61,554 nucleotides of DNA from Clostridia bacterium (GCA_017482055.1 JAFUOH010000004.1:1-61554), one strand, 5' to 3'. Counted from the stretch's first letter, positions 44,496-52,800 are shown. Notes: generated from the letters alone by a model not told the origin. Numbers and translations: made by a program.

Positions 44496-45968
44496 ATGAA
44501 GCATTTACGTAAAATGTCGCTCTTACTCGCGCTGTTAATGTTATCTGCAACTGCTTGCGGACCCGCAGACGATACCGGTGATGATACATCGGCAGACACC
44601 GTTACCGAAAGTGCAGCTGAGACTGTTGACCCAATGACAGTTCTTGATCTCCCCGCCGATCTCCGTTATCCCAATCAGGTGATCCGCCTTCTGACCTCGG
44701 AAAATATTCTCGCGAGCGTTGAAGCAGAGGATCTTACCGAGGATATCGACGCGCTCAGCAAGGCAATGTATGACCGTACAATGGCAGTAGAGGAGCGCCT
44801 TAGCATCGATTTTGAGTTTATCAATGTGGTTCCGTGGACAGATACCGCTAACATTGTTCGTCAGTCCGTAGGTGCGGGCTCCGATGACTATGATATGGTA
44901 TTCACCTGCGCATCGGCACAGGTAAATCTCGTAAACGAGGGTCTGTACCTCCCCGTTTCCGAGCTGCCCTATGTTGACCTCTCGAAGCCCTGGTGGAACA
45001 GAGAGTACATCGACTCCGTATCTCTTAATGCAGATGAGCCCTACATCCTGTTCGGCGATATCTCCTATAACATGATCCAGCGTACCTGCTGTACATACTT
45101 CAATGTGCGCCTGCTTGATGAAAAGCTCGGTATGAAGCCCGAGGACATTTATCAGCTGGTGCTGGACGGCGAATGGACTCTTGATAAGTTCACCGAGCTG
45201 GTTTCCGCAGTATATGAGGATGCCAACGGTGACACCAAGAATGACGGCGGAGATATCCACGGCCTGGTTGTAAACGGCAACAGCGCATTTGAATTTCTGG
45301 CATACAGCGCGGGCGTTGACTTCACTACCCGTGATGAGGACGGATATCCCCAGCTCAACATGAACAACGAGACCACCCTCGGTCTGGTTGAAAAGCTCTG
45401 CAACCTCCATTTCGGTAACGAGGCGGTATACAACGCAAACGACAACCACGGTCATATCCAGAACTTTGCCGACGGTAAGGCTGTATTTATCGTAAACCGC
45501 GTATTCATCTCCGGCTGGGACTTCCTGCGCGAGATGAAAGACGACTATGGCATGGTTCCGAACCCCAAGTATGACGATAGCATCGATGGCTACCAGTCTG
45601 CGGTTGAGACACTTGTACAGTGGGGTACCGTTCCGGTAACCGTAAAGGATCCCGTAATGATCTCCGCAGTAGCTGAGGCTCTGGCATACTACAGCCGCGA
45701 GTACACCACGCCCGCTTACTATGACACCACCCTTAAGCTGAAGCAGACCCGTGACGATATGTCCATGCAGATGATCGACCTCATCATGGACAGCAGAAAG
45801 ACTGACTATCTCTACATCAACCGTCTTAACGGTATGGGCGATATCTTCAGATCTATCTACAACGCAGGTCAGAATACCTTCGCTTCTCAGTATGCATCCA
45901 GAGAAATGGGCGCTCTCAACGCCCTCAAGACTCTTGTCCAGGACTACGAGGAAGCATTTGAAAAGTAA
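44496..45968 (+). CDS. Array gene 9: solute-binding lipoprotein
   Basis: 490 aa from the ATG at 44496 (GGAGG 9 nt upstream); a farther start at 44451 is only a few nt after the -10 and is rejected. MKHLRKMSLLLALLMLSATAC signal, linker DDTGDDTSADTV, then KPWWNREYIDSVSLNADEPY, LFGDISYNMIQRT, DGEWTLDKFTELV, EDANGDTKNDGGDIHG, FTTRDEDGYPQLNM, YGMVPNPKYDDSIDGYQS, LVQWGTVPVTVKDP and TPAYYDTTLKLKQTRDD. Slightly more diverged than genes 5-8 in the MVPNPKYDD segment. Confidence 0.87.
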   Translation: MKHLRKMSLLLALLMLSATACGPADDTGDDTSADTVTESAAETVDPMTVLDLPADLRYPNQVIRLLTSENILASVEAEDLTEDIDALSKAMYDRTMAVEERLSIDFEFINVVPWTDTANIVRQSVGAGSDDYDMVFTCASAQVNLVNEGLYLPVSELPYVDLSKPWWNREYIDSVSLNADEPYILFGDISYNMIQRTCCTYFNVRLLDEKLGMKPEDIYQLVLDGEWTLDKFTELVSAVYEDANGDTKNDGGDIHGLVVNGNSAFEFLAYSAGVDFTTRDEDGYPQLNMNNETTLGLVEKLCNLHFGNEAVYNANDNHGHIQNFADGKAVFIVNRVFISGWDFLREMKDDYGMVPNPKYDDSIDGYQSAVETLVQWGTVPVTVKDPVMISAVAEALAYYSREYTTPAYYDTTLKLKQTRDDMSMQMIDLIMDSRKTDYLYINRLNGMGDIFRSIYNAGQNTFASQYASREMGALNALKTLVQDYEEAFEK

Positions 45969-45990
45969 TAGTGATACCGATATCCTTTAC

Positions 45991-46034
45991 AACCGCACTC
46001 CGAAAGCCAAAAAGCTTTCGGAGTGCGGTTTTTG
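45991..46034 (+). terminator. Terminator after array gene 9
   Basis: 17-bp stem AACCGCACTCCGAAAGC with its complement, CAAAAA loop, followed by TTTTTG. Confidence 0.85.
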
Positions 46035-46097
46035 CGTTGAAGAAAATATTTTGACAAATTCGTGGACGATTTGAAACTTTGTAATGTATAGTGTTTA

Positions 46098-46126
46098 TTG
46101 ACAATTCGCATAAATTGTGATATAAT
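46098..46126 (+). promoter_or_regulatory. Promoter of array gene 10
   Basis: TTGACA (46098-46103), 17 nt, TATAAT (46121-46126) within TGTGATATAATAA. Confidence 0.8.
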
Positions 46127-46176
46127 AAAAATGTACACAATTGTGTATTAACCAAAATTAATGAAAGGGCGATTAT

Positions 46177-47661
46177 ATGAAACACTACAGGCTTATCGCC
46201 ATGGCGCTCGCGCTTATGCTTATCTGCACGAGCTGCGGTAAAGGCGATACAAAAACCGAAAACACCGATTCGACACCCGCGGTGACCGACACCGAGGTAG
46301 TTACAGACGAAGCAATGACCGACGGACTCCCCGCAGACCTTAATTACGGTGACAAGACCGTTAATATCCTCAACATGGAGTATATTATCAGCGGTCCTAT
46401 AGAATATGACCCCGAAACCAGTGTTCACGGTCAGCAGGCATCCGTCGTACAGGAGGCTAACTACTACAGACGCCTTGCGGTTGAAGAACGTCTCGGCGTT
46501 AAGATCAACTTTATCGAGGAAACGACATATAAAAACATACCCGGGTTGGTTCGTCAGTCCGTCAATGCGGGCTCCAGCGACTATGATATGGTATTCTCTA
46601 TTGCAAGCCAGCAGGTAACCCTTGCACAGGAGGGCTTATATGTTCCTGTAAACGATCTGCTCTATGTTGACCTTGATAAGCCCTGGTGGAACAAGGAATA
46701 CATTGAGTCCGTTTCCGTCAACGTAAACAATCCTTACATACTTTTCGGCGATATCACCTATAATACCGTTCAGCGTACCTGTGCGGTGCTGTTCAACAAG
46801 GCTCTGCTTGAAGAACGCCTCGGTATGACTGATGAGGATATGTATGAGATCGTGCTCAACGGCGAATGGACCATCGACAAGATGGCAGAGCTTGCAAGCC
46901 AGGTCTATGAGGATGACGGTAATACCATCAACGATGTAGGCGATATTCACGGTATCATTTCCTTTGGCTCGAATACCTTTGAGTGGCTTGCGTACAGTGC
47001 GGGTCTTGAATTCACCTCCCGCGATGAGGATGGATATCCGGTACTCAACCTCAATACCGAAAAGGCTGTTGACCTCTGTGACAAGCTTCTTAAACTGCTG
47101 TCGGGCGAGTATACATTTGTTACCACCAATAACGGTGAGCAGGTAACCAAATTCGCCGAAGGTAATGCACTGTTCCTCGCAAACCGCCTGTTCCTCACCG
47201 ACTGGGCAGCTATTCGCGAGATGAAGGACGACTACGGTATTATCCCCATGCCTAAGTTTGATGAAGATATCGACACCTATCACTGCGTAGTTGAAAACCT
47301 CGTACAGTGGGGTGGAGTAACGGTAACCGCACAGGATATCGACATGATCTCCGCAGTGGCTGAGTCCATGGCATACGAGGGCTATCAGAAGGTTATGCCC
47401 GCATACTATGAGACCGCGCTCAAGCTTAAGTACACCCGCGGCGAGGACGTTGATACCGAAACACAGATTATCGACCTCATCGCGCAGAATGCACGTACAG
47501 ACTTCCTTTACATGAATAAGCTGGGCGGACTGGGTAGCATCTTTGCCAACGTCCACAATGTAAATCAGAACAACTTCGCATCCCTCTACGCATCAAGCGA
47601 GCTTGCTGCAAAGGGCGAGCTTAACGAGCTTATCGAAGAAGATATGGCTAATCAGGAATAA
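46177..47661 (+). CDS. Array gene 10: solute-binding lipoprotein
   Basis: 494 aa, AAAGGG ribosome site. MKHYRLIAMALALMLICTSC signal; the peptide differs from the MKHLRK type of genes 5-9. Motifs: KPWWNKEYIESVSVNVNNPY, LFGDITYNTVQRT, NGEWTIDKMAEL, EDDGNTINDVGDIHG, FTSRDEDGYPVLNL, YGIIPMPKFDEDIDTYHC. The C-terminal part (KYTRG, DTETQIIDLIAQNARTDF, NKLGGLGSIF) matches gene 1 more than genes 3-9, so the two outer genes of the array belong to one subfamily. Confidence 0.87.
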   Translation: MKHYRLIAMALALMLICTSCGKGDTKTENTDSTPAVTDTEVVTDEAMTDGLPADLNYGDKTVNILNMEYIISGPIEYDPETSVHGQQASVVQEANYYRRLAVEERLGVKINFIEETTYKNIPGLVRQSVNAGSSDYDMVFSIASQQVTLAQEGLYVPVNDLLYVDLDKPWWNKEYIESVSVNVNNPYILFGDITYNTVQRTCAVLFNKALLEERLGMTDEDMYEIVLNGEWTIDKMAELASQVYEDDGNTINDVGDIHGIISFGSNTFEWLAYSAGLEFTSRDEDGYPVLNLNTEKAVDLCDKLLKLLSGEYTFVTTNNGEQVTKFAEGNALFLANRLFLTDWAAIREMKDDYGIIPMPKFDEDIDTYHCVVENLVQWGGVTVTAQDIDMISAVAESMAYEGYQKVMPAYYETALKLKYTRGEDVDTETQIIDLIAQNARTDFLYMNKLGGLGSIFANVHNVNQNNFASLYASSELAAKGELNELIEEDMANQE

Positions 47662-47668
47662 TTCCGAC

Positions 47669-47702
47669 CTCCGCGCGTGGTAACACGCGCGGAGACTTTC
47701 TA
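47669..47702 (+). terminator. Terminator at the end of the array
   Basis: 11-bp stem CTCCGCGCGTG/CACGCGCGGAG with a GTAA loop, then ACTTTCT. Confidence 0.75.
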
Positions 47703-47782
47703 TATATACAACAAAAAACCGCCGCACAAGCGACACCTACCATAAAGCAGGTATGTGTCCCTTTGGCATTTTGTTGATTGGT

Positions 47783-47811
47783 TTGGATGCGAGAATGAAT
47801 TGTAGTAAAAT
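47783..47811 (+). promoter_or_regulatory. Promoter of tnpV-DUF6809
   Basis: TTGGAT (47783-47788), 17 nt, TAAAAT (47806-47811). Weaker than the array promoters. A small ACAC...GTGT hairpin lies just upstream. Confidence 0.5.
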
Positions 47812-47838
47812 CAAAATCTAATTTTGGAGGATACTACA

Positions 47839-48222
47839 ATGAAAAAGAACGTTGAATCCCTTTACGAAAACTTTGTAGGAACTTACCGAGGGGAAAATGG
47901 ACACCTTATTCCCGATATTGCACTTCCCAAACAGACCGCGTATCAAATCGGCAAGTATGGACGGATGCACCTTGATTACATCAAACAGCATCGTCGCGGA
48001 AGGTACACCACACTTTTGACCGAGGGCAAGTTAAATACTCGATTGCACGAAATTGATCTTGAAGCAAACGAAATGCTTAATAGCATTATCCCCCGCCTTG
48101 CTGCCGAAAGAGGTATCGACGAGAATTTGAAAGCTCTCGATTTGCTCCGTTGGGTAGCTGAGATGAACAATATCAAAGCAAGCACGGAAGAGATCGTTTT
48201 GCGGGAGGTGGTGTTGGTATGA
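47839..48222 (+). CDS. TnpV-family transposon-encoded protein
   Basis: 127 aa from the ATG at 47839 (GGAGG 8 nt upstream). Family landmarks: IPDIALPKQTAYQIGKYG, RMHLDYIKQHRRGRYTTLL, EGKLNTRLHEID, and the closing WVAEMNNIKASTEEIVLREV. TnpV proteins are small cargo of Clostridia transposons (Tn4451-like) and have no proven function. It marks the left edge of the mobile island. Overlaps the next gene by 4 nt. Confidence 0.85.
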   Translation: MKKNVESLYENFVGTYRGENGHLIPDIALPKQTAYQIGKYGRMHLDYIKQHRRGRYTTLLTEGKLNTRLHEIDLEANEMLNSIIPRLAAERGIDENLKALDLLRWVAEMNNIKASTEEIVLREVVLV

Positions 48223-48485
48223 AGTTGATTATCAATGAACTTTGGCACGGAAACATCATACCGCAAGAAGATAGCAGAACCAACTCCAAGGAAATGAAAG
48301 AACTTCTCGGCTATATGTCAAGGCATCACGAGGACTTGGAAAAAAGCTTCACAGACGAGCAGAAAGAAACGTTCGAAAAGTTTCACGATTGCTGGAGCGA
48401 GTATATGAGCTTAGCGGAGGCGGCGATATTTGAATACGCTTTTAAACTTGGGATGCGGATTGCTATCGAAACATTATCTGAATAA
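48219..48485 (+). CDS. DUF6809-like small protein
   Basis: 88 aa. Begins with an ELWHGNIIPQE-type segment, then a helical KELLGYMSRHHEDLEKSFTD and a C-terminal AAIFEYAFKLGMRIAIETL helix. This is the plan of small DUF6809 proteins found next to transposon genes in Firmicutes. Translationally coupled to tnpV. Function unknown. Confidence 0.75.
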   Translation: MKLIINELWHGNIIPQEDSRTNSKEMKELLGYMSRHHEDLEKSFTDEQKETFEKFHDCWSEYMSLAEAAIFEYAFKLGMRIAIETLSE

Positions 48486-48490
48486 TGAAT

Positions 48491-48525
48491 GGGGCTGACG
48501 GAAATAATCGTCAGCCCTATAAATT
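48491..48525. terminator. Weak bidirectional hairpin between convergent genes
   Basis: Stem GGGCTGACG/CGTCAGCCC (48492-48500 with 48509-48517), then A/T-rich sequence. It lies between DUF6809 (plus) and the large HExxH gene (minus). Confidence 0.45.
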
Positions 48526-48585
48526 AATCTTCTATCAGTTTTTTTGTTGCCATAATGTTGCAAAAATGGGTTAGTAAACACAAAT

Positions 48586-51084
48586 TCATTCAATACCAAA
48601 ATCCTGTTCTAACAGTCTATTTTTATAACTATCAATTGTTTTATTAATTGTGTCGATAAATTCATCTGTGTTTGTTTCTATGCTTATGGATTTCACTATT
48701 TGTCGAATTTCAGAATAACGAGAAGTATTATGATGTAATATCAATTCACTAAAATAATCACTCGCATTTCTACAAATGTATGTATAATAGTGTTTATACA
48801 ACTTGGTGCTGCCACTAACAACAAAATCATCTTTTGGACAAAAAGCTTGTAACACCGCAACCCTTTTTAATTCATCATCAAGTGTTGAATCGGTTGATCG
48901 TGTAAGATTTACGTAATGTTTTGGTAAATTATCATCATCGGCCGTTAACAATAGCATTTGTGTATCAGCATATCCTTCTCTAAAAACATAAACAATATGT
49001 TCAAACATTGGATATGATAATTTACCCTGTTCAGATACCTTGTGACATTCAATTTCGCCTATCTTATGTTGCAACATTTCAATAAAATCGTATGCCAACA
49101 AATTAATTATTAGATTTTCTGTAAATAATTTGTTTTTATTGTCACCTTTGACAATGTTATCATTTGACACAAGTTTTTTTAGAAAATCAGAACTTTTTGT
49201 TGTAACATAGTTACTTAGTGAAACACCTTCGTATGCGGTAGAAAGAATACCTGTAAGTTCGCTGAAAAGATCATCAAGATCGGTATCATAAAATTCTTTT
49301 GTTTTATTAACAAAATATTCGACAAGCCGATCCGCATAATAATACTGTTCACCATTAAACAAATCGTCTGCAAATATAGAATCATAAAAAGCGTTTACAA
49401 GTTTTTCAAAGAACAAATATTGCTCCACTTCGCTTTCAAAAATGGATAGTATATCCTTTTCAATGGCAATACTTGTATAATTGTCACTATATATTTCTAT
49501 CAACAAACAAGCTAATAAACTTTTAACATATAGTTTTGCACGTTTTTTTCTCAAATCCGCCGTTTGACCTACATGATGAGCAATTTCATGTGCAATTGTT
49601 GCTATTGTATTTGAAATGTTATAAATTTCTTTGTCGTTAATATGTATAATAAGGATATTTTGTTCGTTACCTAAATCCCGATTTTGTGTAAGAGAATCTA
49701 CATATATGTCATTTTTGAAATCAGGACACAAGAGAAAATGATATTTGTTATTGGTTTTGTCGTCGCTTAAACAACATACCATTTGATTTGCAATTGCTGT
49801 ATAGAAAGCAATTAATTTTGGGGGAATATCAAAATACATTAATTGATATGGATCCGTTTGGATGAATTTACGCTCACTATGGAGCATACTTGTTGAAACA
49901 GACTGCATATGATTGAAAAATTTGTTCATAACATCTATTATTAGTTCAGAACGTGTTCTTGCATAGTCCTTGTTCGACCTTGGTTTATCGGACAACTCGA
50001 ATATATTAGAAGCTTTTAATATTTTTTTATCAATATATTCCAACAAACCATAGAACGATTCAATAAAACTCAAAATATAGTACTGAGAAATGCCTCTGTT
50101 CAACGTCGAAATAATCATTTTTTGAGTTTCGAACAAAAACTGCTGTAAATAGTTCGTAAAATATGAAACATTTGAAACATTTTTTTCTAAATTGGATTTG
50201 CGGTAACTATCGCAATAATAATCAAATATCTTTTCTCCTAATACACAAAGTTTAGAATTTATATCTTCGCTTTGATCTTTATTAAAATACTCTCCGTTTA
50301 ATTTGTCCTGTAAGTCTTTTATATCTACGCCTATATGAACCTTGGTAGAAACAAGGCTATCGTTTTGAGTGGATATTTGTTCTGTAAGTTTTACTAATGT
50401 ATCAAATGAAATATTATCGTATACTAATAAAGTGTCATACCGTCCAAGAGTAGAAATTTTAATGTTCGGAGAAAAATCCATGTTGGCGAATTGATTGTAG
50501 TCTCCTACATTAACAACGGCAGATAAAGATTTTTCCTTATCAAGATTAGAGCCGGGAATGTATGCATACAATGATATAATATCGTGAACATTTTCATCTT
50601 CTTTGATTTTATGTAAAACATCCATGTATGCAACTAAAGACAGTTTATCTCCATTCGCTACCAATACGTAATCACAATGATCAAAAGTATGATATAAACT
50701 TATATTCTCATTTTTTTCAAGAAATGGAATCTTAGTTGAAGAAGTTACATTTATAAACGATATATACACGAGAGAGGGAGAATTTTGGACAGATGACAAA
50801 ACATCATCTTCGTTTTCAGAAAGCAATATCAAACTTTGTTGTATGTGGTAGTTTTTGCTTTCGCTATAGCAAATTCGAATTTTCTCAATTTCATCACGCG
50901 CATCACATAGCAAATTATCAATTGATTCTTTTTGTAAAACGGAGTGTATTTCTATCCAGTCATAATAGCACATAGATTTTAAGAAAACTCTATCTTCATC
51001 ATTTGGGTTAGAACTTAAATTCAATGACTCATTACAACTTGAATAAGTGTTTTTTCCTAATGTAAATACATAACAATTTGACAT
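48586..51084 (-). CDS. Large HExxH zincin-like protein of unknown function
   Basis: 832 aa, strongly AT-rich (Asn/Lys/Ile/Ser codons) unlike the flanks. No signal peptide or membrane helix. Residues 1 to about 250 hold two similar-looking alpha/beta units, each with an [FG]xxYD[tv]LLV-like strand (FDHCDYVLVANGD near 134-146, LGRYDTLLVYDN near 213-224). The middle (about 280-400) is helical. A zinc-metallopeptidase motif HEIAHH (H499, E500, H503) sits on a predicted helix, preceded by a substrate-like strand ILIIHIND. About 200 residues later comes EGYADTQM (E703), a plausible third zinc ligand. I do not know a named family for the whole. It lies 450 nt after the DisA_N-like gene on the same strand. 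Ribosome site GGAG. Confidence 0.75.
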   Translation of the reverse strand: MSNCYVFTLGKNTYSSCNESLNLSSNPNDEDRVFLKSMCYYDWIEIHSVLQKESIDNLLCDARDEIEKIRICYSESKNYHIQQSLILLSENEDDVLSSVQNSPSLVYISFINVTSSTKIPFLEKNENISLYHTFDHCDYVLVANGDKLSLVAYMDVLHKIKEDENVHDIISLYAYIPGSNLDKEKSLSAVVNVGDYNQFANMDFSPNIKISTLGRYDTLLVYDNISFDTLVKLTEQISTQNDSLVSTKVHIGVDIKDLQDKLNGEYFNKDQSEDINSKLCVLGEKIFDYYCDSYRKSNLEKNVSNVSYFTNYLQQFLFETQKMIISTLNRGISQYYILSFIESFYGLLEYIDKKILKASNIFELSDKPRSNKDYARTRSELIIDVMNKFFNHMQSVSTSMLHSERKFIQTDPYQLMYFDIPPKLIAFYTAIANQMVCCLSDDKTNNKYHFLLCPDFKNDIYVDSLTQNRDLGNEQNILIIHINDKEIYNISNTIATIAHEIAHHVGQTADLRKKRAKLYVKSLLACLLIEIYSDNYTSIAIEKDILSIFESEVEQYLFFEKLVNAFYDSIFADDLFNGEQYYYADRLVEYFVNKTKEFYDTDLDDLFSELTGILSTAYEGVSLSNYVTTKSSDFLKKLVSNDNIVKGDNKNKLFTENLIINLLAYDFIEMLQHKIGEIECHKVSEQGKLSYPMFEHIVYVFREGYADTQMLLLTADDDNLPKHYVNLTRSTDSTLDDELKRVAVLQAFCPKDDFVVSGSTKLYKHYYTYICRNASDYFSELILHHNTSRYSEIRQIVKSISIETNTDEFIDTINKTIDSYKNRLLEQDFGIE

Positions 51085-51121
51085 AATCCTACTCCATCTA
51101 ATTAGTCTGTATCTTGAAACT

Positions 51122-51150
51122 AAAAGGGCAGTAATAAATACTGCCCTTTT
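51122..51150 (-). terminator. Terminator between the two AT-rich genes
   Basis: 12-bp perfect stem AAAAGGGCAGTA/TACTGCCCTTTT with ATAAA loop, 3 nt after the end of the open frame at 51153. The T-rich arms make it work on either strand. Confidence 0.7.
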
Positions 51151-51152
51151 GA

Positions 51153-51467
51153 TTATTTACCGTATTTTTTATCGATATCGATAGTGTTCCCCTTAGAATC
51201 AGTAAATCCCAAAAGAGTACCCGGTTTCACTGTATCTATATGATTGCTATCTTTAAAGCAAGATTTGCTTACAATATGGCTTTGAGCAATCTTATAATGC
51301 GATAACGGCACTTTTCGCTTTGTTTTTGAAAAATTAAGTCCTTCCATTCTCGTTCGGAACCACCCTTTCGTAATGGTCGCAACAAATGCGACGAGTTCTT
51401 GCAACAAATGACGAAAACTTCGCCACATATCAAGCGTGCCAACATGGGGCTTTCTGCACGCCAACAA
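51153..51467 (-). other. Transcribed-looking unit: possible small gene or ncRNA, with a GC-richer block
   Basis: An open frame of 104 codons starts with TTG and has no ribosome site. It has a consensus promoter 15 nt upstream and an intrinsic terminator 3 nt downstream, so a ~350-nt transcript is likely. Roughly 51310-51470 is clearly more GC-rich than its AT-rich surroundings and looks like an inserted repeat. The last ~45 codons (KPGTLLGFTDSKGNTIDIDK) are more protein-like. I cannot name a family. Confidence 0.35.
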
Positions 51468-51481
51468 TGCAAGTATATTGT

Positions 51482-51510
51482 ATTATACCGCATACACATT
51501 AAAATTGCAA
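51482..51510 (-). promoter_or_regulatory. Promoter inside the AT-rich pair
   Basis: Minus-strand TTGCAA (51505-51510), 17 nt, TATAAT (51482-51487) with TGCGG upstream of the -10. Confidence 0.65.
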
Positions 51511-51537
51511 CCCCATCAATCAAAAATTAACAATTTA

Positions 51538-52500
51538 TTAACAAATAGCCGATATTATATCTATGGTTTGATCGTCCGAATATATCACACCAACACAATT
51601 CTTCGTTGTTTGAACATATAATTTAATTGAGTTATATCGAGAACCTCGTCCGGAATTGCCTTCAAATTCTTTAGGAACTTTTCCATCAAAAATACATCCA
51701 TACGCATAACAGTTGGCTTCTAAATCGAAAATCAATCCACCATCAATATCCGTAATCTGCGACATGTTTGTGGCACTAAAATTTAATATAGGTGACAATA
51801 GGAAACCTCGTCCAGCTTTTTGTGAAGCTAAACGTTTAGCTTCACCCATAGCCTTCTTGTCAGATTTAAAAATTACGAAAGATGTTCCGTGATTTTGTTC
51901 AATTAAAGTATCTATCAAGATTTTGAAAGAAACTTCATTAAAGTCAGGAAGCAACTCTTTTAATTTAGCAATCGCGTCTTTTTTGTCGATCTTGTTTTCA
52001 ATATCGTAAACATTCTTGTATTTTCCGTTGCAATATCCCAAAATATCTGTTTCACCTATTCTTAAATACCATGTCATATGTTTTTTAATTGTGAATACAT
52101 AGCATTGATATTTCTTTAAAATTTCAGATAGAGAGGCAATACCAATCACTTTATATAGGTTGCCGTTTTCTTGCCCTAAAACCAAGCAATGTGACTTATC
52201 TATTGGTTGCAACATTTTTCTTAGCAATCTTACATTAGAGAAAGAAAATTCAATGTTTGTTTGTGAACTTATATGTATGTCAACATCAATTTTTGGTACA
52301 GAATCCCTATTGCTGCCAAGTGCAGGAATGAAAACTAAATTTTTTTCTTTACATTCGTTTCTTTCGTAACTTGTAGCAGAAATTTGTGTAATAATTTCTG
52401 TGTCTGGCGCTTGAGGTAACAAAGCATAAGCATTATTTATCATATCTTTTTCTTTGTCATCAATTATATCTGTATTAAATAAATTAATCAATTCACACAT
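51538..52500 (-). CDS. DisA_N (diadenylate cyclase superfamily) domain protein with N-terminal sensor-like region
   Basis: 320 aa from the ATG at 52500 (AAGGTG 8 nt upstream; a GTG at 52509 overlaps that site). Residues about 195-320 match the DAC/DisA_N fold as found in the conflict-associated DACN-type proteins: HGTSFVIFKS, EAKRLASQ, IDGGLIFDLEANCYAYGCIFDG (D253-G-G), then GRGSRYNSIKLYV (R288-Y-N) and GVIYSDDQTIDI. In housekeeping DisA these motifs read DGA and RHR; the RYN form is, from memory, the norm in this branch. Residues 1 to about 190 form an N-terminal domain with mixed strands (sensor-like, unnamed). It would make or sense a c-di-nucleotide. It has its own promoter and precedes the HExxH gene. 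Confidence 0.78.
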   Translation of the reverse strand: MCELINLFNTDIIDDKEKDMINNAYALLPQAPDTEIITQISATSYERNECKEKNLVFIPALGSNRDSVPKIDVDIHISSQTNIEFSFSNVRLLRKMLQPIDKSHCLVLGQENGNLYKVIGIASLSEILKKYQCYVFTIKKHMTWYLRIGETDILGYCNGKYKNVYDIENKIDKKDAIAKLKELLPDFNEVSFKILIDTLIEQNHGTSFVIFKSDKKAMGEAKRLASQKAGRGFLLSPILNFSATNMSQITDIDGGLIFDLEANCYAYGCIFDGKVPKEFEGNSGRGSRYNSIKLYVQTTKNCVGVIYSDDQTIDIISAIC

Positions 52501-52531
52501 TTTAGGCACCTTGAAATCTTAATATATTTTA

Positions 52532-52560
52532 ATTATATCATACTTTATGAAAAAATTCAA
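52532..52560 (-). promoter_or_regulatory. Promoter of the DisA_N-like gene
   Basis: Minus-strand TTGAAT (52555-52560), 17 nt, TATAAT (52532-52537) with TATGA upstream of the -10. Confidence 0.7.
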
Positions 52561-52701
52561 TAAATTTTGACAAAATAACCTACAAATTGTGTTAAATTAA
52601 TTTCATAGACGGCTTTAATAAAATTAAATACTTCCACCAATACATATACCATACTAAAAATGACGACTACTGCTATTTTTTATATCAAAGGAAGTGGGAA
52701 A

Positions 52702-52800
52702 ATGTTATACAAGGCATGGCTATCAAATTGGCTTGAAATTTATGTGTAATCATCGGCGAAACAACGAAATTATTACGTTATTACACTACAGAGGAATTGT
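52702..52800 (+). pseudogene. N-terminal remnant of a tyrosine integrase
   Basis: Translation reads MLYKAWLSNWLEIYV, a TAA stop, then SSAKQRNYYVIT in the same frame. Firmicute integrases start with a WLxxWLExYVKPSxKxRTYxxY pattern, so the stop replaces the Lys and the next residues continue the same domain. The catalytic domain is not found downstream. It marks an old insertion point in the 52510-53050 gap, which otherwise holds no gene. Confidence 0.6.

Noticed and set aside
30947-46126. TGTGA at the array promoters as Crp/Fnr half-sites
   Set aside because: No paired TCACA at a fixed distance, and it directly abuts the -10, so an extended -10 explains it better.
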